A DNA stretch of 8,415 nucleotides from Thiotrichales bacterium (GTDB lineage Bacteria > Pseudomonadota > Gammaproteobacteria > UWMA-0217): contig JANTGD010000141.1 of assembly GCA_024763135.1 (NCBI GenBank), forward strand, positions 1-8,415. The letters are read 5' to 3'. Within the stretch, counting starts at the first letter, position 1, and each line of letters opens with the position of its first letter. Below the pieces are notes generated by a model. It was not told the DNA's origin. It searched no databases and worked only from the letters and a program-made list of their open reading frames with translations. Below are positions 1 through 6,256 of this stretch, in pieces. A program made the translations under genes and the position numbers.

Positions 1-73
1 GTGCATGGTGAATCGGAAAAACTCGTGGTCACCTTATTGGTGATGAGAGGTTTTTCTGATTTGCCAGGTGCAC
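1..73. repeat. Large imperfect inverted repeat (stem-loop)
   Basis: The arm at about 1-33 is an imperfect reverse complement of the arm at 39-73, around a short TTATT loop at 34-38. GTGCA at the left edge mirrors the TGCAC at the right edge, the AAAAACT block at 17-23 mirrors the GGTTTTT block near 49-55, and GTCACC mirrors GGTGAT with one wobble pair. There are several mismatches and small bulges. It may be the end of a miniature mobile element or a hairpin terminator of a gene to the left. The window edge cuts the context, so the flanking target site cannot be judged. Confidence 0.5.
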
Positions 74-436
74 CAAGAGCTTGCGTGGACTTTTGTGGTA
101 CAACTGAGGTTTTTAGGTTCAACGGGCCTTTGGACGATCAGGCACCAGCACCGGCGCTTGCATCGCCATGTCGAGCCGGTGCAACACCACTGATGCCTAC
201 CAAAAGACCCACACCCACGAAGAGCGCCTCTTTCAGGCGCTCGTGTTTTGTGGATCTCCGAGTTTTGCATAGTGACCGTCGGGCCCCTACCCCACAGGAA
301 TAATGTAGCGCGCCTAGCCGCTGATCCGGGCTCAGTTCGTCCTAATCGTGGCTTTATATGAAACACTACGCTAGGGTAGTGAGCGCCATCTGTGACCAGA
401 CTGGTTTTCCCACTTCACATACCGTAAGCACACCCT
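74..436. other. Intergenic region without a convincing gene
   Basis: I find no credible gene here. Three further dyads are visible. GCACCGGC at 148-155 pairs with GCCGGTGC at 175-182. GAGCGCCT at 222-229 pairs with AGGCGCTC at 235-242 around a 5-nt loop, followed by a weak TTTT in GTGTTTTG. CACTAC at 364-369 pairs with GTAGTG at 376-381. The 222-242 hairpin could be a weak terminator. A minus-strand frame from 341 down to 138 is open and has a hydrophobic run but no usable start codon; it is discussed as a possible relict. No clear sigma-70 promoter for the gene at 437 stands out; TTTATATG at about 352-359 is the best -10-like candidate, with a poor -35 match. Confidence 0.5.
222..246 (+). 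terminator. Weak hairpin, possible terminator
   Basis: A perfect 8-bp stem (222-229 with 235-242) and a 5-nt CTTTC loop are followed by GTGTTTT, a poor and interrupted T tract. It could end transcription coming from left of the window. The same bases fall inside the open minus-strand frame, so the palindrome may also be a coincidence of decayed coding sequence. Confidence 0.25.
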
Positions 437-2173
437 ATGGCTACAGCGCGTCATTCCGTCACCCCCGATCACCCCGCCCAGGACGACTTGCGTCCCATCT
501 ATCTGGCCAATCTACGACAGCGTTTCAAAGGCATGCTCAACCGCATGTCGGCCCATGACATGGCACAACGTGTCAGCACCGAACCCGATGCAGATGATCT
601 GGTCTTCCTACTGAGCTATCTGCATGCCTGGCATTGGCTGCGTCACGAAATCCCTGAAACCGACCGGGCTGAAGTCCTCGCCCCGTTTATCCGCTCGCGC
701 CAAGGGTTTCTTATGCAGATGCTCTTGGCAAGCAGCGACGCTCGTGCTTTTCTCCGCACCTACATCGATCACTGGCGCCACTCCCCTCCTGACGGCCCGA
801 TTCAACGCGAACAATGCCTGCGATTACTGAACCACGCCGCGGACGATGTTGAGGCACTCATAGATCGCCTGCTAAGCATCTGGCGCCCTCTGGATCCATT
901 CACCCACTCATACAAAATCGCCTATCGGGAACTCGCGCGCGACGAGCGTGAGCGTTATGACGGCATGCTCGGTGCTGAAGACCAGCAGCGTCTGGCACTC
1001 GTGGATGCCCTGCCCACCGCAACGCCACCCACCCAGGAAAAATTTTCCAAGCTGGGCCTGATTCCGGCCATGGGCTGCCCTCAAACCTGCCGGCATTGCA
1101 TGTTCATCTTTCGCCCCCTGATGAAAGACACCCCTGATCCCCAGGGATTGCTCGAGAAGGTCAACGCACTGACCGATAGCGTGCTGTTTACCGGGGGTGA
1201 TCTCACCCGCCAGCTGGGTGACTTCTATCGCGCCATTGCGAGCATGAATCGGGTGAGCACATTTGCAATTCTGCTCAATGGAGATTTTGCCGACGACTTG
1301 GATCGCACGCGTGAGGTTCTGGAAAACATGGCTAAAGCCGTGCGTCGCCGGCCCGCACACTGGCCGCGTGCCAAAGTCATGCTGCAAATCAGTTTCGATG
1401 AATTCCACCAGGAGATCATCACTGACAAGCGAGGACGACTGAAAGAACGCATACCCATCGCCAAAATCGCCAACATCGTAGAAACCGCACCGCGCTTTGG
1501 CGATGAAATTCAGCTCTGTCTGCTGCACAAACAGCACGCACTGAACTTTTCCATGGACCTGTTCAAAAAAGGCGTGTTTGCACGGCTGGTCAACGAACTG
1601 GCGGCGCGAGACCATCGCGTGGAAGTGCTGAGCGCCGCCCCGTCCAAGCGCGCCAAACGTAACCCGCTACAACCCGGCCAAGCCGCCGCACCGGTCGTCA
1701 AAGATGCCAGCTTTGTGCTGAATCGCTACCCCCATACACCCATTCTATTTACCAGTTCGACCATCGATGCTTATGGTCGCGGCACCCTGATCGATGCCAA
1801 CGAAGCCGTGAATGAGCGGGATCTGCTACAGCAACTGCTCAACGGCCAGGGCGCGGGCGGTGAGCAATTCGACATAGATCTGATGTTCTGGTTCAATGGT
1901 TGGGCAACCCTGTTTTCTGCCGTGCATATGTGCCTTGGCAATGTGTATGACGATGGAATGGAAACCATTCTTCAGCGGCAGCGCAAAGACCCCCTGAGTC
2001 TGGCCATGCAGCGCTTCGACTTGCGCCTACTGGATTTTTATCGCGAGCGGGCCGATGATCTGGATGCGATCATCGCGTACTCCACCAGCCCCCATCACCT
2101 GTTCCACAGCCTGACGGAAGATCCGGCGATGCGCCTGCACCTCACGCAACGACTCATCGACGACACGCCATGA
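437..2173 (+). CDS. Radical SAM domain protein, unassigned substrate
   Basis: This is a predicted radical SAM enzyme of 578 residues. The cluster motif CxxxCxxC is Cys214, Cys218 and Cys221, within GCPQTCRHC, and would bind the [4Fe-4S] cluster that cleaves S-adenosylmethionine. FTGGD at 251-255 matches the SAM-binding GGE-type motif. Residues 1-205 form a long, charged and probably helical N-terminal region unlike the short leaders of most radical SAM enzymes. Residues 400-578 form an extension whose few scattered Cys give no obvious SPASM or twitch motif. There is no signal peptide or membrane segment, so it should be cytosolic. The ATG at 437 is the first possible start, because a TAA lies in frame at 425-427; no Shine-Dalgarno sequence is visible before it. 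The stop overlaps the phnP-like start by four bases (ATGA), which implies translational coupling. It is not PhnJ, which has a different cysteine arrangement. The substrate is unknown. Confidence 0.88.
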   Translation: MATARHSVTPDHPAQDDLRPIYLANLRQRFKGMLNRMSAHDMAQRVSTEPDADDLVFLLSYLHAWHWLRHEIPETDRAEVLAPFIRSRQGFLMQMLLASSDARAFLRTYIDHWRHSPPDGPIQREQCLRLLNHAADDVEALIDRLLSIWRPLDPFTHSYKIAYRELARDERERYDGMLGAEDQQRLALVDALPTATPPTQEKFSKLGLIPAMGCPQTCRHCMFIFRPLMKDTPDPQGLLEKVNALTDSVLFTGGDLTRQLGDFYRAIASMNRVSTFAILLNGDFADDLDRTREVLENMAKAVRRRPAHWPRAKVMLQISFDEFHQEIITDKRGRLKERIPIAKIANIVETAPRFGDEIQLCLLHKQHALNFSMDLFKKGVFARLVNELAARDHRVEVLSAAPSKRAKRNPLQPGQAAAPVVKDASFVLNRYPHTPILFTSSTIDAYGRGTLIDANEAVNERDLLQQLLNGQGAGGEQFDIDLMFWFNGWATLFSAVHMCLGNVYDDGMETILQRQRKDPLSLAMQRFDLRLLDFYRERADDLDAIIAYSTSPHHLFHSLTEDPAMRLHLTQRLIDDTP

Positions 2174-2931
2174 AACTCACCTTCCTAGGGACCGGCAATG
2201 CGGGGGGACTGCCCGCTTATGGCTGCCGGTGCCCAGCCTGCCAACGCGCCCGGCAGCACCCTGAACTGCGTCGCGGTCCGTGCTCTGCCTTGCTGGAAAC
2301 CGATGGAGAATCCACGCTCATCGATGCTGGCCTGCCTGACCTCGCAAATCGTTTTCCACCTGGCAGCTTCGATCGCATCTTGCTGACCCACTACCATATG
2401 GACCATGTGCAGGGATTGTTCCACATCCGCTGGGGCGCCGATTTGTCGATCCCGGTACTCGGTCCGGAAGATCCGGAGGGTTGTGGGGATCTCTTTGAGC
2501 ATCCTGGCATTCTCGATTTCAGTAAGCGCATGGCGCCGCTCACAGCCCAACAGCTGGGCGCAGTGCGTGTCACGCCGGTCCCCCTGAATCATTCCAAACC
2601 GACGCTCGGTTATTGCTTCGAGCAGGGCAGCGAACGGCTCGCCTATCTGACAGACACCCTGGGCCTGCCTTCCCTGACCGAAGACTTTCTCCGTCAGTGG
2701 AAACCGCAACAACTGATTCTGGACTGCTCCTTCCCGCCGCGTGAATACCCCACTGGCAATCACAATGATCTGTCGACCGCGCTCGCGATTCATGAAGCCT
2801 TGCAACCGGAACAAACTTGGTTGACTCATCTGGACCACTCGCTCGACGCCTGGTTGCACAGCCATGGGGCGACGCTGCCCGAGCAGGTGGCACCTGCGCA
2901 GGATGGGCTGACGCTCGAACTCATTCACTAA
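2170..2931 (+). CDS. phnP: PhnP-type cyclic phosphate phosphodiesterase (metallo-beta-lactamase fold)
   Basis: The 253-residue protein matches the length and layout of E. coli PhnP, which opens 5-phosphoribosyl 1,2-cyclic phosphate in the C-P lyase pathway and also hydrolyses 2',3'-cyclic nucleotides in vitro. The metal ligands are visible: H74, H76, D78 and H79 in THYHMDH, H141 in LNHSK, D162 in LTDT and H220 in LTHLDH. The PhnP-specific structural zinc site is also present, as C19, C21 and C24 in GCRCPAC with H223. His198 in GNHND sits where PhnP has its catalytic His. Nothing is truncated. It starts inside the stop codon of the radical SAM gene, so the two are co-translated. No phnG-M, phnN or transport genes are in this window, so the substrate here may differ from the classical one; the family assignment is firm and the pathway is inference. 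Confidence 0.9.
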   Translation: MKLTFLGTGNAGGLPAYGCRCPACQRARQHPELRRGPCSALLETDGESTLIDAGLPDLANRFPPGSFDRILLTHYHMDHVQGLFHIRWGADLSIPVLGPEDPEGCGDLFEHPGILDFSKRMAPLTAQQLGAVRVTPVPLNHSKPTLGYCFEQGSERLAYLTDTLGLPSLTEDFLRQWKPQQLILDCSFPPREYPTGNHNDLSTALAIHEALQPEQTWLTHLDHSLDAWLHSHGATLPEQVAPAQDGLTLELIH

Positions 2932-3105
2932 AGAGACTGTAACGTTCTCCGTTCCTCGCAGACGATTGGCAGATCACGCGCAGAGTTCCCCAGCGAACCC
3001 GTCGGCACTGCGTCACAAATCGGTTCAATTTCGCAGCGTGATCTGTACAATGGCGGCCGTGCAGGCGACGCCAGCAACAGGCCCACCGCCAGGACATCGT
3101 CCAAC
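2932..3105. other. Intergenic region after phnP
   Basis: I see no gene and no convincing terminator just after the phnP stop. TACAAT at 3049-3054 is a good -10-like hexamer, but TTCAAT 16 bases upstream is only a partial -35 match. The ATG overlapping it would encode only 19 codons, so I do not call a gene. Confidence 0.4.
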
Positions 3106-3251
3106 TTAACAGGCTGTTGAAAAACTCTCAGGTGAGTGCGAGACAAGGCAAAATCTGGAGAAAAAGCGCAGTTTACTCGCAGTAAATGAGCATTTTGAGC
3201 CACAATTAACGCTGGATCGTGCCAGCTGAGAGTTTTTCAACAACCTGTTAA
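3106..3251. mobile_element. 138-bp MITE-like element with 20-bp terminal inverted repeats and TTAA duplication
   Basis: The ends at 3110-3129 and 3228-3247 are 20-bp inverted repeats with one mismatch (CAGGCTGTTGAAAAACTCTC against CAGGTTGTTGAAAAACTCTC when read inward). TTAA flanks both sides, at 3106-3109 and 3248-3251, as expected of a target duplication. The 138-bp body is too short to code for a transposase, so it would move only with a transposase supplied from elsewhere. The TGTTGAAAAACTC end recalls several IS families, but I cannot assign it. The interior around 3165-3200 resembles the palindromic element at about 7300-7410. The right TTAA is shared with the neighbouring IS5-like element. 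Confidence 0.8.
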
Positions 3252-3564
3252 GGAAGCTCTGATTCATTCCGGTGCGGGCAGATTGTGGTAAAAAATCGTC
3301 GTAACGACTCAGCGTGTTTAGATTTTGGTGCATATCAAGGCATTTTCGTACGGAGAATGTGAGCATATAGCTATTAGGTGACCATTCGAGTACGAAAATA
3401 ACGCCGAGATGGGGCAAAAGATGTATACGCTGAGTCGTTACAAATCGTCCAGTTCAAGGCGCGGATCGCAGGTAATAACGGGCTATTGCGAAGATCCGCC
3501 ACTTAGAAGTGGGCGATTTTTCGCCGCTAGATGCCGTGTTACGAATTGATCAGAGCTTCCTTAA
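3248..3564. mobile_element. IS5-like MITE, copy A, interrupted by a second element
   Basis: The element body is 3252-3560. Its ends GGAAGCTCTGAT (3252-3263) and ATCAGAGCTTCC (3549-3560) are perfect 12-bp inverted repeats. TTAA flanks it at 3248-3251 and 3561-3564, which fits the YTAR target preference of the IS5 group; GGAAG at the tip also recalls IS5 ends. Removing the nested element and one target copy leaves about 160 bp, matching the 159-bp copy at 7091-7249 in order and sequence. Near its right side CCACT (3499-3503) and AGTGG (3508-3512) form a small hairpin, followed after GCGA by five T (3517-3521), which could act as a weak terminator. It encodes no transposase. Confidence 0.85.
3293..3449. 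mobile_element. 141-bp palindromic MITE nested inside the IS5-like MITE, 8-bp target duplication
   Basis: The body is 3301-3441. The first 15 bases, GTAACGACTCAGCGT, are the exact reverse complement of the last 15 (3427-3441), and weaker complementarity continues towards the centre, so the whole element can fold into one long hairpin. AAATCGTC occurs immediately before it (3293-3300) and immediately after it (3442-3449), a perfect 8-bp target duplication. The copy at 7091-7249 shows the uninterrupted version of the same place, ATTGTCCAGTTCAAGG, which confirms the insertion point. Eight-base duplications are typical of several IS families, for example IS66 and IS1595, but the family is not assigned. 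It has no coding capacity. Confidence 0.88.
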
Positions 3565-3857
3565 AATGACGGACTCAGCGCTTTTGAGATGCTGCGCATC
3601 CGATTACGGTGCGTAGGCAATGGCAGCCGTCGTTGGCAGGCACTGCAACACGCAGGCACGGCATTACAGAAGCCCCCGAAGAGTTACCTTGCCTGAGTCC
3701 CGCGTGTTATTGCACGTCTGGGTAAGGGAAGCACCATTCCCTGCGAAGTGCGCCTGCCCAGGCATGCAGACAGGGCAACTGTGCCCATCCATCTAAACTG
3801 GACGATGTACTGGGCGACTGCTCGAATCAGCCCATGAATTACTAAAAATTATTCACC
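3565..3857. other. Gene-free, hairpin-rich leader region upstream of the sulfotransferase operon
   Basis: No gene is recognised here. Several compact stems are visible. One is at 3595-3613, with a bulged T and an ATTA loop. CTGGGTA at 3718-3724 pairs with TGCCCAG at 3755-3761 and encloses two hairpins (3725-3742 and 3743-3753). GGGCA at 3773-3777 pairs with TGCCC at 3782-3786. The region could hold a structured leader RNA of the downstream operon or decayed sequence. An open + frame from about 3565 to 3698 gives up to 44 codons, ending in TGA, but shows no family I know and no ribosome binding site. Confidence 0.4.
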
Positions 3858-5117
3858 ATGCTGCAACTTTTTCTTCAAAGCACGCGCCGATTTTTGCGCC
3901 TGAGCTGGCAAACATTTTTCCCCCCACGTGGGTTACCACGTCCGTCTTTTAAGCGCATCCTCGTCATGCTCCTGTTTTTGCCGCTTTTCGCACTCGTACA
4001 AATGATCCATTGGCTTGGCTTTCTGCTTGACGAATTGTTTTACAGGGGGTATCGCGACGTTACACTCGAGCAACCCGTCTTTATTCTTGGCGTGCCACGC
4101 AGCGGCACCACGTTTTTACATCGGGTATTGTCCGATCATAATGCATTCACCACCTTCTCGACCTGGGAATGTTTTTTCGCACCCTCAATCACTCAGCGCC
4201 GTTTCTGGCTTGGACTAGGCAAACTCGACGCTAAGATCGGCCGGCCGCTGCAGCGCAGCTTGGACTGGATACAAACCCGCCTGCTCAGCGGACTCGATGG
4301 CATTCACGCCACCCGTATGGACGCAGCCGAGGAAGACTACCTGACCCTATTACCGATCCTCTCCAGCTTTATCTTGGTGTTACCTTTTCCCCATGCCGAT
4401 TCGATTTGGCGCATGGGCAGCTTCGATCGCGACATGCCAGCCACCGAGCGCGACGCCATCATGAAATTCTATCGAGCCATGTTGCAAAAACACCTCTATG
4501 TGCATGGCCCTGACAAACGGCTCCTTTCTAAAAACGCCGCATTTGCCTCATTGGCTGATGGCCTGAGCCAAACCTTTCCCGATGCGCGATTTTTCTGCTG
4601 TCTGCGCGATCCGCTCGAAGCATTACCCTCGCAACTGAGTTCTATTCAAGCAGGCATTGTATTGTTCGATGCAGAATCCCAGGGTCCGGTATATCAGCAG
4701 AAAATGCTCGAACTCTTCGAATATTACTATCAACACCTGCTCGACAGCTTGCCGCAGCACGCTGCAGATCGGGTGGCATTTATCAATATGCAAAATCTCC
4801 AGACACAGCTTTACTCAACGCTCCTACCCTTGCTCAACCGCTTCGATATCTCGGTAAGCCAGGAGTTTCTGACACATTTGCAAGCCCAGGATGAACGCTC
4901 CAAACGCTATACCACTGCGCACCGCTATTCGCCCGCCAGCGTCGGCTTGAGCGCCGCAGATCTGCACACGCGCTTTGCACCAGTCTATGCGCGATATGAT
5001 TTTGGCGCCGCACTGGAGTCGCAGGAACTCAAGGCGCAGGAAAGCGATACCCCCTCGTCCAGTCCTGATGCATTGGCAACCAACCCGGTCGTCTCCACGG
5101 ATAGCGGACCATGCTAA
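3858..5117 (+). CDS. Sulfotransferase family protein with N-terminal membrane segment
   Basis: This is a predicted PAPS-dependent sulfotransferase of 419 residues. The 5'-phosphosulfate binding loop is at about 73-92, with PRSGTTFL at 80-87 (Arg81, Ser82, Gly83, Thr84, Thr85). The 3'-phosphate binding segment is at about 246-260, CLRDPLEALPSQLS, with Arg250 and Ser258 or Ser261 as the likely contacts. A hydrophobic stretch at about 33-60 follows a basic N-terminus, which suggests a membrane anchor with the catalytic domain on the cytoplasmic side where PAPS is made. Residues after about 385 are a Ser/Thr/Pro-rich, probably disordered tail. The ATG at 3858 is the first possible start, since TAA is in frame at 3843-3845; no clear Shine-Dalgarno precedes it. 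The end overlaps the glycosyltransferase start by seven bases (ATGCTAA). The acceptor is probably a glycan or glycolipid, inferred from the neighbours. Confidence 0.87.
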   Translation: MLQLFLQSTRRFLRLSWQTFFPPRGLPRPSFKRILVMLLFLPLFALVQMIHWLGFLLDELFYRGYRDVTLEQPVFILGVPRSGTTFLHRVLSDHNAFTTFSTWECFFAPSITQRRFWLGLGKLDAKIGRPLQRSLDWIQTRLLSGLDGIHATRMDAAEEDYLTLLPILSSFILVLPFPHADSIWRMGSFDRDMPATERDAIMKFYRAMLQKHLYVHGPDKRLLSKNAAFASLADGLSQTFPDARFFCCLRDPLEALPSQLSSIQAGIVLFDAESQGPVYQQKMLELFEYYYQHLLDSLPQHAADRVAFINMQNLQTQLYSTLLPLLNRFDISVSQEFLTHLQAQDERSKRYTTAHRYSPASVGLSAADLHTRFAPVYARYDFGAALESQELKAQESDTPSSSPDALATNPVVSTDSGPC

Positions 5118-6256
5118 TGACCGCCGCTCAGCGCCCATTGCCAGTTGAAGCCCCTCAGCGTGATCGCTATGCATCACTTAAAGTCGCCATAATTTCCGAT
5201 GCTGAGTCAGAACGTAACGGTGTGGGCGCGTATTATCACGACCTGGTCGATCTACTCAGGGGTTACGTGCAGGAAATCGAACTGATCTGCCCCGGTTACG
5301 CCGATATCGACCAAGGTTTAAAATTCCCCTTGCCGGGAGATGCCACACAACATGTCTGGCTGCCACCCTTTCGCACAATCAACGCACATATCCGCAAACT
5401 CGACCCGGATATTATTATCGTACCTACCCCCGGACCATTTGGATTGTTTGGGGCACATCTCGCAAAAAAGCACAATGCCAGCCTGATCGTGGGCTTTCAC
5501 ACCCATTTTGAAAAAATCATGGATCTCTACTGGAGCCGCTGGTTTGGTTATCTCACGGTCTCTTACTTCGAATTGCTCAATCGCTTTCTCTTCAAGCGAA
5601 GCCAGGTCATACTCGCCAACTCAGAGGAAATGGTCCAGGTCGTACGTTCACGTAGTAACAAACCCGTTGAGTTGATGGGCACCCCGATTTCTAAAGCGTT
5701 TTTAACCCGTCCGACGATTCCGCCCAACGCTGCAGTACAAAAAATCCTCTTTGCCGGTCGACTCGCAGCGGAAAAAAATATCTCGGCGTATATTGCGGCA
5801 GCAGAAACACTGCCAGCACTGGATTTTTCAATCGCAGGCGACGGCCCGATCCGTGCAGAAATAGAAAGCGCCGCCCACCGCTTGCCCAACCTTCATTACC
5901 TGGGCTGGCAATCGCGCAACGATTTACTGCAAACCCTCGACAATGCCGATATGCTTGTGCTTCCCTCACATGTGGAGTCCTTTGGCACCATCGCAATGGA
6001 AGCCATGGCCAGAGGTAAACTGGTACTCGTCTCCAGCCATTGTGGGATTTTAGAATGGGACGCGCTCAAACCCGGATTATTCTCATTTTCTGACGAGGAA
6101 GCGCTCGCTCACGCCATTCAATCAGTGATTCAAACACCCGAGCCGATTCGCCTCGACAAATCTAAACAAGCCATAGCAGGCGCTCACCAGCTCAGCCAAT
6201 GGAACAGAAATAACTGGCTCCGTCTGCTCAGTAAGTATGCGGTTAAATCGACGTGA
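5111..6256 (+). CDS. GT4-family (GT-B) glycosyltransferase
   Basis: This 381-residue protein has the two-domain GT-B layout of family 4 retaining glycosyltransferases. The N-terminal Rossmann domain begins at about 24 (KVAIISDAESERNGVGAY), with the Gly-rich loop near 37-39, and contains GFHTHFEKIMDLYW at about 128-141, as seen in GT4 enzymes acting on lipid acceptors. The C-terminal nucleotide-sugar domain starts at about 211 with LFAGRLAAEKN, then AGDGP at 242-246 and the EX7E signature E289 to E297 (ESFGTIAME). It lacks a signal peptide and is probably cytosolic or membrane-peripheral. ATG 5111 lies inside the sulfotransferase stop (ATGCTAATG); the second ATG at 5117 is an equally possible start. 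A role in glycolipid or oligosaccharide synthesis is inferred. Resemblance to glycosyl-diacylglycerol synthases is weak and from memory, so donor and acceptor are unassigned. Confidence 0.88.
   Translation: MLMTAAQRPLPVEAPQRDRYASLKVAIISDAESERNGVGAYYHDLVDLLRGYVQEIELICPGYADIDQGLKFPLPGDATQHVWLPPFRTINAHIRKLDPDIIIVPTPGPFGLFGAHLAKKHNASLIVGFHTHFEKIMDLYWSRWFGYLTVSYFELLNRFLFKRSQVILANSEEMVQVVRSRSNKPVELMGTPISKAFLTRPTIPPNAAVQKILFAGRLAAEKNISAYIAAAETLPALDFSIAGDGPIRAEIESAAHRLPNLHYLGWQSRNDLLQTLDNADMLVLPSHVESFGTIAMEAMARGKLVLVSSHCGILEWDALKPGLFSFSDEEALAHAIQSVIQTPEPIRLDKSKQAIAGAHQLSQWNRNNWLRLLSKYAVKST

Noticed and set aside
1..303. + strand frame of 100 codons beginning with GTG at the window edge
   Set aside because: It starts inside the large stem-loop, has no ribosome binding site, crosses two dyads and its product is low-complexity and Pro/Arg-rich with no family features.
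908..1615. Long minus-strand open frame of 235 codons
   Set aside because: It lies entirely within the radical SAM gene, whose Cys motif and family features are clear; the antisense frame shows no domain and reflects codon bias.
2185..2928. Minus-strand open frame of 247 codons antisense to phnP
   Set aside because: The + strand protein has all PhnP metal ligands; the antisense product has no recognisable feature.
3032..3110. Sigma-70 promoter TTCAAT-16-TACAAT with a 19-codon ORF
   Set aside because: The -35 match is poor and the ORF ends at the TAA formed by the target site of the first MITE; nothing downstream is obviously served.
2928..3417. Minus-strand open frames of 91 and 103 codons
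   Set aside because: They run through the MITE stack and across its terminal repeats, so they are chance frames in mobile non-coding DNA.
3106..3564. CRISPR or tandem repeat array
   Set aside because: The repeated sequences are terminal inverted repeats and target duplications of mobile elements, with no regular direct repeats or spacers.
3718..3786. Cobalamin riboswitch, because of GGGCAACTGTGCCC
   Set aside because: The rest of the B12-box and core consensus is absent, and the bases form a simple hairpin.
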